Below, in pieces: positions 8,147-17,367 of a stretch of 64,000 bases of DNA. The notes under the pieces are model-generated. The model saw nothing but the letters and a program-made list of their open reading frames with translations. It had not been told where the DNA came from and did not search any database. The position numbers and the translations under genes are program-made. This DNA is from Iphinoe sp. HA4291-MV1 (lineage in GTDB: Bacteria; Cyanobacteriota; Cyanobacteriia; Cyanobacteriales; Nostocaceae), in contig JAHHHH010000011.1 of NCBI GenBank assembly GCA_019359415.1, positions 58,242 to 122,241 of the forward strand. The letters are read 5' to 3'. Numbering within the stretch: the stretch's first letter is position 1; every line of letters starts with the position of its first letter.

Positions 8147-9091
8147 ATGAACTTCTTCTTTAATAAAGACGAACAACTTGAAAATCTTGGTAATGGTATT
8201 TTAGAAGCAACTTGGGAAGCATTTCCAACTGTAGCCCGCAACCAAATTGCTTTGACTTGGATTGTCTACGATCCGCCTATACTCGTAAACACTGGTGGCG
8301 CTTTAACTCCAGATGCTTTTTGGAATCATCCAGTTCGTGGTTTCACTTATCGCGGGGTAGAACGAATTTACCCTGCGAGTGTGGTGAAGCTGTTTTACCT
8401 GGTAGCAGTTAACGAATGGCTGGAGAAAGGCATGATTTCCACATCTCGTGAGTTGGAAAGAGCTATGCGTGATATGATTGTTGATTCTAGCAATGATGCT
8501 ACTAGTTTAGTTATAGATATCCTCAGTGGAACCACTTCTGGACCAGAATTAACACCAGGACCATTTGAAACTTGGAAGCAGCAGCGCAATATCGTTAACC
8601 GCTATTTTCAGTCTCTTGGATGGTCAGAAATGGAAACGATAAACGTCTGTCAAAAAACCTGGTGTGATGGTGCTTACGGACGCGAACGGGTTTTTTTAGG
8701 AGAGTTGCTAGAGAATCGCAATATGCTCACGACAAATGCTACCGCGAGATTGTTACATAGTATTGTAGGTGGTGTGGCGGTGTCTAGTGGGCGATCGCAA
8801 GCTATGATGGCTTTGATGAAACGTAGTCTTAACCCCAATGATTTGCCAAAAGATGTTGAAGAAAACCAAGTGACAGGTTTTTTGGGTGGTGCGCTTCCCC
8901 AAGAAGCACAAATTTGGTCTAAGGCTGGTTGGACGAGTCAAGTTCGCCATGATGTAGCTTACATAGAGTTAAGCGATAAACGCCCTTATCTACTCGTTGT
9001 ATTTACTGAGGGGAAAGCAAATGCTAAAAACCGCGAAATTTTGCCTTTTGTCTCTAGGTTAGTTGCTGAAGTCGTGGGCGGTTTAGGATAA
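8147..9091 (+). CDS. Class A beta-lactamase-fold serine hydrolase
   Basis: 314 residues. Conserved elements of the penicillin-binding serine hydrolase fold are present: SVVK (the SxxK nucleophile, about residue 79), SSND (SxN-like) and KAGWT in place of the KTG box. No signal peptide is seen, so it may not be a secreted beta-lactamase; a cytoplasmic or esterase/amidase role on cell-wall fragments is an inference, helped by the divergent NlpC/P60 neighbour. Only 12 bp separate the two start codons, so each promoter must lie within or beyond the other gene's leader. Confidence 0.8.
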   Translation: MNFFFNKDEQLENLGNGILEATWEAFPTVARNQIALTWIVYDPPILVNTGGALTPDAFWNHPVRGFTYRGVERIYPASVVKLFYLVAVNEWLEKGMISTSRELERAMRDMIVDSSNDATSLVIDILSGTTSGPELTPGPFETWKQQRNIVNRYFQSLGWSEMETINVCQKTWCDGAYGRERVFLGELLENRNMLTTNATARLLHSIVGGVAVSSGRSQAMMALMKRSLNPNDLPKDVEENQVTGFLGGALPQEAQIWSKAGWTSQVRHDVAYIELSDKRPYLLVVFTEGKANAKNREILPFVSRLVAEVVGGLG

Positions 9092-9154
9092 GTAGGGGTA
9101 AAAAGGCGCTCATAAAAAACGCATCTGAGCCGCCACTCGCTGCTCAAACATTCA

Positions 9155-9195
9155 AAATTCACGCATTCAAAATTCTTTTTTGAATGCGTGAATTT
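9155..9195. terminator. Long perfect hairpin after the serine hydrolase
   Basis: Arms AAATTCACGCATTCAAAA (9155-9172) and its exact complement (9178-9195), 18 bp, loop of five. Located 63 bp after the stop. The T-run is inside the loop region rather than behind the stem, so it may be a dispersed repeat that acts as a transcript end rather than a classical terminator. Confidence 0.5.
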
Positions 9196-9302
9196 CGAAT
9201 TCCTCAGTTTACACAGCTTCTCCAACAGGAGAAGGGAGTTTGTGGTAAGCTAATACGTATTTAACTTGGCCTTTGTTGATTTTGAAGAAAAAGCGTCAAC
9301 CT

Positions 9303-9337
9303 TCTCCCCTGCTCCCCTGCTCCCCTGCTCCCCTGCT
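9303..9337. repeat. Short tandem repeat CTCCCCTG
   Basis: Four consecutive 8-bp units CTCCCCTG and a partial fifth, in the non-coding spacer. Short tandem repeats of this type are common in filamentous cyanobacteria. Confidence 0.8.
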
Positions 9338-9398
9338 GTCTAAATGTGCAAATTAAAAGCGCAACAGCTTATCTAGGGGACATTTGCCAGCAGTAATC

Positions 9399-9499
9399 AG
9401 GACTTACGCAAAGAAACCCGGTTTCTTGCAAAAATCGTCTGTTTCGCAACCAAATACGAACGAAGAAACCGGGTTTCTAGCTGATGATGCGTAAGTCCT
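9399..9499. mobile_element. 101-bp MITE-like element with AGGACTTACGCA ends
   Basis: Perfect 12-bp terminal inverted repeats: AGGACTTACGCA at 9399-9410 and TGCGTAAGTCCT at 9488-9499. Inside are two AAACCCGGTTTC palindromes in opposite orientation (9412-9436, 9456-9478). AGTAAT occurs just before (9392-9397, one base from the end) and just after (9500-9505), a possible 6-bp target duplication. A solo end (TGCGTAAGTCCT) is found at 31891-31902. Non-coding. Confidence 0.75.
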
Positions 9500-9690
9500 A
9501 GTAATTTTGAGCAAGCGCTAGCTATACGATAGGTATTATGTGCCAACAATCTACTCAACTATGGTCGCATTGAGGAAAGTCGAAGAGGACAAGAGAAACT
9601 GGAACTGGTTTGAGCCTTTTTGATTTGCAAGCAGATCCAGTGAGTAGATTCTATGGTACCATCAGGTTATTCAACCACCAAACTAGCAGA
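9500..9690. other. Spacer with a possible folded RNA
   Basis: No open frame of note. AATCTACTCA (9549-9558) pairs exactly with TGAGTAGATT (9642-9651), enclosing about 80 bases. No family recognised. Confidence 0.3.
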
Positions 9691-10725
9691 CTAATTGACT
9701 GATGCTTCTTGCTGAATGCGGCGTCTTTGACTAGCTCCTGTGATTTTTAAAGCAACGGACTGTATTTGATTGTAGAGCGATCGCGGCATCAGCCAGAGAA
9801 AATAGGCAGCAGCTAGGGTGATAATTGTACGGCGTGGTTCTTCTAGTAGAATACGCCAATGGGTAGAGAGCGATCGCTGGACAAACTCAACAGCTGTTGA
9901 ACCAGCTTCTAAAGTGACTGCTCTCCTAGCTAAATGGCGTAGTTGATAAGCCATAGCTATCTTTTCCAACTCAGTCATTGATGCTGGAGGTATGTAGGCG
10001 TGTGCTTTTTCCAGCATTCTTTCCCAAGAATTTAACTTTTTCACCAGTTGAGCCGAAAATCCCTGCGAATTCACCCGGTAAAGTGTCAAGGCTTCTGGAA
10101 TACCCTCAATAAGCCATTTGGTTTTCATCGCAATCCGCAGCCAACATTCCACGTCTTCCGAGGGGTGCAATTGTCGATCATCATCAAAATAAAAGTTTTC
10201 TACCACTCCATAAAGATTATCTTGGAATGCAATATTTTCAAAAACCTCTCGTCGAATTACTGGTACTGATCCATTCCCAATTGGAGTACGACAAAGTAAA
10301 TCAAGCGGGGTAATTTCTTTGAGTTTGGTTATCTGATAAATACCTAAGGGCTTTCCCGTTTCATTAATAAAAGAAGAGCGACAAAAACTCACCCCTACTG
10401 CTGGTGAGTTATCTAAATGCTCAACATGTTTTTCTAACTTTTCTGGTACCCATAAGTCATCTGCATCTAAAAAAGCCAAATACTCTCCTTCCGCATGACG
10501 GATACCAACGTTTCGAGCTGCAGCAACTCCCCGGTTCTCCTGACGGATTATTTTTATCCTGTTATCTGTAAATTGCTGACAAATTTCTATGCTTCTATCT
10601 GGAGAGCCATCGTCAATGATGAGCAACTCAAAATTTTTATAGGTTTGAGCAAGAACTGATTCTACTGTAGCGGCTACATATTTCTCGACTTTGTAAACTG
10701 GAATGATGACAGAAACTTTTTTCAC
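9691..10725 (-). CDS. GT2 family glycosyltransferase
   Basis: 344 residues, GTG start at 10725 with AGAGG ahead of it. GT-A domain at the N-terminus: VSVIIPVYKVEKYV, DDGSPDRS, NRGVAAARNVG, FLDADDLW, all hallmark GT2 motifs with the DxD in the LDADD box. The C-terminal third is helical and basic without clear membrane segments. It is the last gene of a minus-strand run with the flippase (17 bp upstream) and the BY-kinase, so it probably adds one sugar of the repeat unit of an exopolysaccharide. Donor and linkage unknown. Confidence 0.88.
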   Translation of the reverse strand: MKKVSVIIPVYKVEKYVAATVESVLAQTYKNFELLIIDDGSPDRSIEICQQFTDNRIKIIRQENRGVAAARNVGIRHAEGEYLAFLDADDLWVPEKLEKHVEHLDNSPAVGVSFCRSSFINETGKPLGIYQITKLKEITPLDLLCRTPIGNGSVPVIRREVFENIAFQDNLYGVVENFYFDDDRQLHPSEDVECWLRIAMKTKWLIEGIPEALTLYRVNSQGFSAQLVKKLNSWERMLEKAHAYIPPASMTELEKIAMAYQLRHLARRAVTLEAGSTAVEFVQRSLSTHWRILLEEPRRTIITLAAAYFLWLMPRSLYNQIQSVALKITGASQRRRIQQEASVN

Positions 10726-10742
10726 GTAAACCTCTACATTTT

Positions 10743-12041
10743 CTAAGTTTTAGGAAAAATATAACGTGTAGCCCACAATGTAAACAGAGGTAAGAAAATA
10801 AGATGAACTAATAAGACAGATATAGCTACACAAATAATTTTCCAGTACTCTCCTAAATAAACTGATAAAACAGATGTATCTACACCAATAACTTGCAAGT
10901 TAACTCCTATCAGTATTGCTATGGTGAATAGCATAGTAAATAATAGGTTCCAACGCAAATCTAAGTGAGGTTTCCCAACAGCTATGAGCAATTGAGATGC
11001 AGCATCTGCAAAGGGTCGTGGAATTGCTGATAAACAAATTAGTATCACAATCGGAATCGCAGGCTCCCACTTCTGACCAAAAACAATTGGTACATAGATA
11101 TGAGCTAAACTAGACTGGAGGACAACAAAAGGAACAATGGTAACACAAATAATTTTCAGACTACTAAAATAAGATTTTTTGAATTTAGACCATTCTGAAC
11201 GAACTGCACATAAATGAGGCAAAATTGCTGAGTTAATAGCATTAATAAAACTTAAACTAATTCCTAATCCGGCGTTGAAACCAAAGAAATATAGCCCTAA
11301 TTCGTTAATTCCTGCAAAACGACCAACCAATAAATAATCTAAGTTATTTCTTAATGTTCTTAATAATGAAACACCTAAAATATTATAACCAAATTTTAAA
11401 ATACGACTCCAATTCTTTGTCGTAAATCCTCCCGTCAAACGCCAAGGATGTGCTCTGTAGTATACTAATGTTTCTATAGGTGCTGCTAACACTGAAGGCA
11501 AAACAAGTGACCATACACCCAGACCAAAAATAGCAAATACCGCAGCCAATATGGTGGCAATAATGTTTTGAATGCTGTCAGTAATAGCTATAACTTTCAA
11601 ACGGTTCTCTCTTTGTATGAGAGTTTTTTGTATGAGAGATATAGGCCAAACTAAGTAAGCAATACCTGAGACAATAATTGGCAAAATGAGATTTGGACTT
11701 TTATAAAACCAAGCTATGGGAAAAGCAGCAATAGACTGAATAACAAAGAGACTAAAAAAAACGATCCAGGTTAACCAGTATGCAGAATGACACAAATCCT
11801 CTAATTCTTCTTTTTCAGCTTGAATAATTTTTGCGCCTATACCTATGTTGGCAAACGTGATTGAAAACTCACGTACTGTCATCACAATCGCTCCTAAACC
11901 GTAGTCGTAGGAAGTCAAAAACCTGGCAATAATGACAACTAAGCCTAAGCGTAAGGCTCTGTAGATAATCTCTGAGATACTCAACCAGCCAATATTACGA
12001 ATGAATTGGCTGGAGAGTTTTTGCTTAATAACTGTTATCAC
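10743..12041 (-). CDS. Wzx-like oligosaccharide flippase (MOP superfamily)
   Basis: 432 residues, GTG start. Nearly all hydrophobic, with about twelve membrane segments and the N-terminal pattern (NIGWLSISEIIYRALRLGLVVIIARFL) of the polysaccharide biosynthesis/flippase family. It would move the lipid-linked repeat unit across the inner membrane. It lies between the BY-kinase and a GT2 on the same strand, the usual context for Wzx. Confidence 0.88.
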   Translation of the reverse strand: MITVIKQKLSSQFIRNIGWLSISEIIYRALRLGLVVIIARFLTSYDYGLGAIVMTVREFSITFANIGIGAKIIQAEKEELEDLCHSAYWLTWIVFFSLFVIQSIAAFPIAWFYKSPNLILPIIVSGIAYLVWPISLIQKTLIQRENRLKVIAITDSIQNIIATILAAVFAIFGLGVWSLVLPSVLAAPIETLVYYRAHPWRLTGGFTTKNWSRILKFGYNILGVSLLRTLRNNLDYLLVGRFAGINELGLYFFGFNAGLGISLSFINAINSAILPHLCAVRSEWSKFKKSYFSSLKIICVTIVPFVVLQSSLAHIYVPIVFGQKWEPAIPIVILICLSAIPRPFADAASQLLIAVGKPHLDLRWNLLFTMLFTIAILIGVNLQVIGVDTSVLSVYLGEYWKIICVAISVLLVHLIFLPLFTLWATRYIFPKT

Positions 12042-12107
12042 TGTATGAATCTCACTACTATGTTTGAGACAGCAAAAAGTAACGTTTTCCTCACTGTCTC
12101 CTACTAG

Positions 12108-14429
12108 TTACCGTTCAATGGTATCAGTTACTATACCCAATATTGGAACTCGACTAGTTTTCAATTCTTCTAATGCTTGTTGTAAAGAAGGACGGACTGT
12201 TTTACCAAGTCCTGCGACTATCAAAACTCCATCGACGTGGTTTGCTAAAATGTTAGTGTCTAAAAGTCCTATAATATGGGGTGCGTCATACACAACTAAA
12301 TCATACTTTGTATGGACTAGCTCTATAAAATTATCCATTCTTTGGGATGAAAACAGCTTTGTGGGATTTTGTAGCGTGTCACCAGCCGTGATGACAAAAA
12401 GATTTTCTTCTTTGGGTGCTTGTTCAATGACATCACTAAAATCTATGTCTTGGGAAAGTATATCGCTAAATCCCCTAGTGTTAACTAAACCTAATGCATC
12501 ATGGACTTGAGGATGGCGTAAATTGGCATCTACTAGTAGCACTTTCTGACCTGCTTGAGCAGCTATAATTGCTAAATTCGCTGCTACTGTAGATTTACCA
12601 TCACTACTTGTCGCTGATGTGACGATTAGTGAGCGGATAGAAGCTTCTGACTTGAGAGAGTTTATCCTGTTATAGAGAGAGCAAAAAGCTTCTGTAAAAA
12701 CAGTTGTTTTCTGCTCTTGAGTATCTGCTTTGACAATTGACTCAAATTGGTGTTTTCCTTTTTGAGCTGGATAAGCTAGTTCTTTATCAGTGACTGAAGT
12801 TCGGTGTCTTAACTTTTTATGGAAAGGAATAGTTCCAAGAACTGGTAGTCTAGTTGCAAGTTTTACTTCATCAGAGTCATGAAAGACATTTTGCCAATTC
12901 TCAATAACGAAAGCGGCTAGCATTCCTATGAGTAAACCTGCAACTCCTCCCAAGAGAATATTACGTTCAGTATTTAGTCCTACTGGTATAAGATTACCGA
13001 TTTTGTCACTAGGGAGTGTGGGAGGCGTAATCACTTCCCAAGGAAAATCCTGTTGAGCAGCATCTACCCGCAGTGCTTCTTGCTTAGCTAGAAGCTGGTT
13101 GAGGGTGTCGGTAGAAACTTGCAAATCTCTTTGCAAATTAGTGTACTGGCGTGAAAGGGAAGGATATTGCTGAACTTGTTGGTTAACCTCACGTGTTGCG
13201 TTTTGATTAGCCTCAAGGCTACTTTCTGTTGCCTTAATTTGGTTAGCGGTATCAGCCAGTTGTTTGATGAGATCACGCCGAACTGAGTTTTGATAAACTC
13301 CTACTTGGGAATTACGCTTACTAGAGACAGAGGGGTTGTTGCCTAATGCCAGTTTTGCTTCTTGCTGTACTAAAGGTAGCAGTTTCTGTCGCTGTTCACG
13401 CAAATTCTGCATGGTTGGGCTGTCGTCAGTGAGGCGAGCTGATTCTGTGGCAATTTTTGTTTCTATCTCTCGTAGACGAGTGATGAGCTGTTGATATTGA
13501 GGCGATTCACTCAAAGCCGAGGCGGCGATCGCTGTATTCTCTGACAATGACAACTGCTTTCGCAATGAAGCAGAAAGTGACTTAGTTTCAGCTAACTTTC
13601 TTTCAGCTTCTATGCGCTGTGCTTTGAGTTCATCAACTCTGTTGAGCAATTGTTTTTCTTGAAGTTCAGGGTCGAACATACTGTACTTCTTTTGGAACAC
13701 TTGCATTTGTCCTTGAAGTGTACTTACTCGAAGCTGCATTTTGGGAATCTGCTGCTCAACAAATTTGATTCCTTGACGTAAGTTCGTCTGTTGCTGTTCT
13801 TTACTGTAGCTTTGATACGCCTGTGATACCTGCTCCAAGACATACAGGATCTTTTGTGGATCGGATTCTCGATAGCGAATTTCTATAACTCTTGATAGCT
13901 CCTTACCTTTACCAATGCGGCTAATATGTAACGTGCCAACTCGCTCTGGAGACACTTTGCCAGATGTATCACTGCCAACAAGTTGATCATATTCAATTTC
14001 TGGATAGCGCTTTTTCAAGTCTTTAACAACTGGATCTATCAGCTTAGGACTTTTTAAAACCTCCATCAAAGCCTGATAATCCAACTCTGTTCTATTCTGT
14101 TTAGTAATTTCGTTGACATTTTGCTTTAGGGTTTCGGATAGTAAAAGCAGCAACTCACTGTCAGAAGTTTTTAAAGGTTCAACCAATAACTGAAACTTGC
14201 CTTCATACTTTGGAGTTCGAGTCGCTGTCCACGCAATAGCTAGTGTCGTTAAAATGACTGTCGCACCAGCAATCAAACCTACCCGACGACGCAATACAGG
14301 AATAAATCGATTGAAACCTGTATTTTCTTCTTCGCCTTCTGGTTTTCTCAAGAACAAATACGGTTCTCTCAATTTAGGATTCTGGTGGTACTGCAAGCTT
14401 TGTTCCTTAATTGGCATCTGTTTTCCCAT
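12108..14429 (-). CDS. Polysaccharide copolymerase with C-terminal tyrosine autokinase (Wzc/BY-kinase type)
   Basis: 773 residues. Order: a membrane segment (about 50-70, VGLIAGATVILTTLAIAWTA), a Wzz-type periplasmic region with long coiled coil (about 180-470), a second membrane segment (about 490-512), then a P-loop kinase domain with Walker A ATSSDGKST (about 605), Walker A' VLLVDANLRHP and Walker B LVVYDAPH. BY-kinases control chain length and export of capsule or exopolysaccharide through cycles of Tyr phosphorylation. The usual C-terminal Tyr cluster is absent; the protein ends at VTDTIER, so phosphorylation may occur elsewhere. Heads the minus-strand half of the cluster; a partner outer-membrane exporter (Wza) is not in this window. 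Confidence 0.9.
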   Translation of the reverse strand: MGKQMPIKEQSLQYHQNPKLREPYLFLRKPEGEEENTGFNRFIPVLRRRVGLIAGATVILTTLAIAWTATRTPKYEGKFQLLVEPLKTSDSELLLLLSETLKQNVNEITKQNRTELDYQALMEVLKSPKLIDPVVKDLKKRYPEIEYDQLVGSDTSGKVSPERVGTLHISRIGKGKELSRVIEIRYRESDPQKILYVLEQVSQAYQSYSKEQQQTNLRQGIKFVEQQIPKMQLRVSTLQGQMQVFQKKYSMFDPELQEKQLLNRVDELKAQRIEAERKLAETKSLSASLRKQLSLSENTAIAASALSESPQYQQLITRLREIETKIATESARLTDDSPTMQNLREQRQKLLPLVQQEAKLALGNNPSVSSKRNSQVGVYQNSVRRDLIKQLADTANQIKATESSLEANQNATREVNQQVQQYPSLSRQYTNLQRDLQVSTDTLNQLLAKQEALRVDAAQQDFPWEVITPPTLPSDKIGNLIPVGLNTERNILLGGVAGLLIGMLAAFVIENWQNVFHDSDEVKLATRLPVLGTIPFHKKLRHRTSVTDKELAYPAQKGKHQFESIVKADTQEQKTTVFTEAFCSLYNRINSLKSEASIRSLIVTSATSSDGKSTVAANLAIIAAQAGQKVLLVDANLRHPQVHDALGLVNTRGFSDILSQDIDFSDVIEQAPKEENLFVITAGDTLQNPTKLFSSQRMDNFIELVHTKYDLVVYDAPHIIGLLDTNILANHVDGVLIVAGLGKTVRPSLQQALEELKTSRVPILGIVTDTIER

Positions 14430-14942
14430 TCAAAGTTGAATACATGATTTTGTTATTTTCTAGTTTTTGCCAACTTGACAGACATAAAAATAAACGGGAT
14501 AACCATCTGCAATAGTATTGCCTCTACCAGAATCAATGGTGGCGTGAGTACTGCTCATCCAACAAGGTGATGCGTTTGTAAACTCTGCAGCCGAGATTTT
14601 TACAGTTCTATTAATTTTACCTCCGCAGAGTGCTTCTTGGTTTAGAGACAAATATACCAGACTTTTGATACGTTTCGATACTTCCAACATATCTTGCTAC
14701 GTATATCATACAAGGCTCTTTACAAAAAAAATATAAAAAGCGTTTACTAATAAAGATACAGTAAAGTCCAAACTTAAGATGGAACAAAAAAATTACTTCT
14801 TCAGACATATATATACGAATATGAAATGGGATAATCTTTCTACGGTAAGTTCTTTGGGGTGCTCATTTAACTCAAGGTGTACTTTTTCTGTTCAAGAAAT
14901 TTTCTTTGGACACCTAATTTAGTTATTGGACACAAAGCTGTC
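14430..14942. other. Divergent regulatory region of the exopolysaccharide cluster
   Basis: About 510 bp between the divergent BY-kinase and ligase genes. It is AT-rich from 14700 to 14830 and should contain promoters for both halves of the cluster. I see one weak small frame (listed separately) and no strong palindrome. Confidence 0.5.
14460..14690 (-). CDS. Possible small protein, unknown
   Basis: 76 codons from an ATG at 14690. The sequence has three Cys and mixed polar composition but no membrane segment or known motif, and no good ribosome binding site is seen. It lies in the divergent regulatory region, 30 bp from the BY-kinase start and on the same strand. It may be a chance frame. Confidence 0.25.
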   Translation of the reverse strand: MLEVSKRIKSLVYLSLNQEALCGGKINRTVKISAAEFTNASPCWMSSTHATIDSGRGNTIADGYPVYFYVCQVGKN

Positions 14943-16268
14943 ATGCATAAACTATCAAGGCTAGCCGAAAAGGTATTTGTTGTCTTGACTCTTTTTTTCT
15001 CAACAACTGCCTTGATACCTCTTCTTTTAGACACGGAAGATGCTTCTGTTACCTCTGAAGACCCCTACAGTCCAATTTTGTTTGCAGGAATCTACATGGT
15101 TACTTTCCTCCTAGTCATTGCAAGGTGGAAAAGTTTTGTATATGTTGTACAGAAGAACATGTGGATCTGGTTACTGATAGGGATTGCATTAGCGTCGGTG
15201 TTATGGACAGTGGCACCAGAGATTACACCACGTCGTAGCATACTTCTTTTAGCAACAACTGTATTTGGAGTATACCTAGCTACGCGCTACACCTTGAGGG
15301 AACAACTAGAACTATTAGCCTGGACATTTGCCTTAATCATTTTATTGAGTTTCGTGTTTGCTGTTGCACTGCCATTTTACGGGGTGATGAGTATTCAGGA
15401 AGAAGGCGCTCACGCAGGAGCATGGCGGGGTGTGATGAGACAAAAAAACACCCTTGGTCGCATCATGGATATGAGCACCATCGTCTTTCTATTACTCTGT
15501 TTTAAAAACTCCGGTCTTCAAGCTAAATACAAATGGGTTGCATGGATTGGTTTTATTCTATCAGCAATTTTAATCATTCTTTCGACTTCAAAAACAGCCT
15601 TAGTTATTCTTCTCACCATCATAGTTCTTGTGCCACTGTACAGGATTTGGCGAAGCAATTACACTCTAGTAGTGCCTTTAACAATTACTGTGATACTTGT
15701 GGTAGGAAGCTCAGCAACCTTGGTATTAGATAATTTACCAACTATAGCGACTGCATTAGGTAAAGATGTGACCCTAACAGGACGTACAGAAATATGGTCA
15801 GTTATGCTTGAGCTAATTTCGCAAAAACCCTTGCTTGGTTATGGATTTAATGCCTTTTGGATAGACTGGGATCATGAGGTAACAGCTTACGTTTGGCGCA
15901 CTCTTGAGTGGGAATGCCCTACTGCTCACAATGGCTGGATGGATCTGTTCGCAGAATTGGGTATATCAGGGTTAACAGTCTTTTCAATCAGTTACGTGAC
16001 TACCTGTGTAAGAGGAGTTATTTGGTTAAGGACAACTAGAACTGTAGAGGGACTATGGCCATTACTGTACTTGTCGTTTTTACTGATATGCAATATAACA
16101 GAAAGTTCCCTCTTAGCAACTAACAGTATTTATTGGATAGTCTATGTATCAATAATTTTTTCAATATCTGTGGATTATGAACAAGCGAAGCTCTACAAAT
16201 ATGACAGTTCTTATATAAATAATGAAGAATGGATTGAGATAGAAGCATCAAATAAGCAAGATTTATAA
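14943..16268 (+). CDS. O-antigen ligase/Wzy-like polymerase
   Basis: 441 residues from the ATG at 14943; a GTG at 14877 would add 22 residues but leaves a poorer N-terminus. About ten to twelve membrane helices and a large loop with the family motif LTGRTEIWSVMLELISQKPLLGYGFNAFW and AHNGWMDLFAELG. Members join lipid-linked glycan repeat units (polymerase) or transfer them to an acceptor (ligase) on the periplasmic side. First gene of the plus-strand half of the cluster, 16 bp before the next GT. Confidence 0.88.
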   Translation: MHKLSRLAEKVFVVLTLFFSTTALIPLLLDTEDASVTSEDPYSPILFAGIYMVTFLLVIARWKSFVYVVQKNMWIWLLIGIALASVLWTVAPEITPRRSILLLATTVFGVYLATRYTLREQLELLAWTFALIILLSFVFAVALPFYGVMSIQEEGAHAGAWRGVMRQKNTLGRIMDMSTIVFLLLCFKNSGLQAKYKWVAWIGFILSAILIILSTSKTALVILLTIIVLVPLYRIWRSNYTLVVPLTITVILVVGSSATLVLDNLPTIATALGKDVTLTGRTEIWSVMLELISQKPLLGYGFNAFWIDWDHEVTAYVWRTLEWECPTAHNGWMDLFAELGISGLTVFSISYVTTCVRGVIWLRTTRTVEGLWPLLYLSFLLICNITESSLLATNSIYWIVYVSIIFSISVDYEQAKLYKYDSSYINNEEWIEIEASNKQDL

Positions 16269-16284
16269 TTGAAGTGAGGAGAAG

Positions 16285-17217
16285 ATGTTAATTTCTGTGT
16301 GCGTGGCAACATACCAACGTCCTGAAGGATTAGAACGCTTACTCAATGGTCTCAATCAACTAATATTTAGTAAGTGTGAAACTCCAGATTTAGAGGTCAT
16401 TGTTGTTGATAATGACTCCACTGGATCTGCTCATGCAGTTTGTCAAAGTATAGAGCCAGAATTCAAATGGCCACTGAAATACTACATTGAATTGCAGCGT
16501 GGCATCTCCTATACTCGAAACAAAGCAGTTGCCTCAATCAGTAAAGATGCAGAGTTTGTAGCTTTCATTGATGATGATGAACTTCCCAAACAAAATTGGC
16601 TGGAAGAACTGTTATTTGTTCAGCAAAGAAATAATGCAGACGTAGTAGCTGGACCTGTTTTACCGTATTTTGCAAACAAGGAAGATATTCCAGCTTGGGT
16701 TGTCAAAGGAAAGTTTTTTGAGCCGTCTCGTTATCCTACGGGTTATCTCCTCAAAATTGCATTTGCTGGTAATGTTCTTGTTCGTGTAGAGATATTTAGA
16801 AAAATCGATAAAGTTTTTGATGAACGCTTCGCCCTAACAGGTGGAGAAGATACCCATTTCTTTATGCGTATCTACCGTATGGGCTATAAAATGGTGTGGG
16901 CAAACGATGCTGTCGCATATGAGTGGATACCAGAAAGCCGTACTAATGTGAAATGGATTCTTCGACGAGGTTATCGTTGTTGGAGTACACAAAGTTTGTG
17001 CGAACGAGAATTCTATCCTTCAATTATGGTTTTCTCCATGCGTGCTTGTAAAGGAATCGGACTCATTAGTCAGGGATTATGCTTGATTCCTCCTTCTTTG
17101 CTGTTAGGACAACACGCAATAGTGAGAGCATTACTACATATTTGTAGAGGAACAGGAACACTTGCAGGTCTTGCTGGAATCCGTTACCAAGAATACAAAA
17201 TCACTCACGGAGTATAG
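16285..17217 (+). CDS. GT2 family glycosyltransferase
   Basis: 310 residues with a good GAGGAG ribosome binding site six bases before the ATG. GT2 motifs: SVCVATYQRPEGLERLL, VVDNDSTGS, RGISYTRNKAV, FIDDDELP (DxD) and GGEDTHFFMRIYRMGYK. The C-terminal part is more hydrophobic (about 240-285). It directly follows the ligase gene and very likely works in the same polysaccharide pathway. Confidence 0.88.
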   Translation: MLISVCVATYQRPEGLERLLNGLNQLIFSKCETPDLEVIVVDNDSTGSAHAVCQSIEPEFKWPLKYYIELQRGISYTRNKAVASISKDAEFVAFIDDDELPKQNWLEELLFVQQRNNADVVAGPVLPYFANKEDIPAWVVKGKFFEPSRYPTGYLLKIAFAGNVLVRVEIFRKIDKVFDERFALTGGEDTHFFMRIYRMGYKMVWANDAVAYEWIPESRTNVKWILRRGYRCWSTQSLCEREFYPSIMVFSMRACKGIGLISQGLCLIPPSLLLGQHAIVRALLHICRGTGTLAGLAGIRYQEYKITHGV

Positions 17218-17367
17218 GATTACTGAAAACCTGGCATAAGTTTCCGTTGGGTTATCGAAAAACTCAAGATTATCTGAACTCTTGAAAAATATTTTGAAGT
17301 AGCAGGTTTTGTAAATGATTCACAGTTTATACTTAGATAATTTCTAACAGAAGTTCTACATGAAGAT

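Noticed and set aside
9540-9660. Possible RNase P RNA fragment (GAGGAAAGTC)
   Set aside because: Only the short string matches; the conserved P4 partner and other core sequences are absent.
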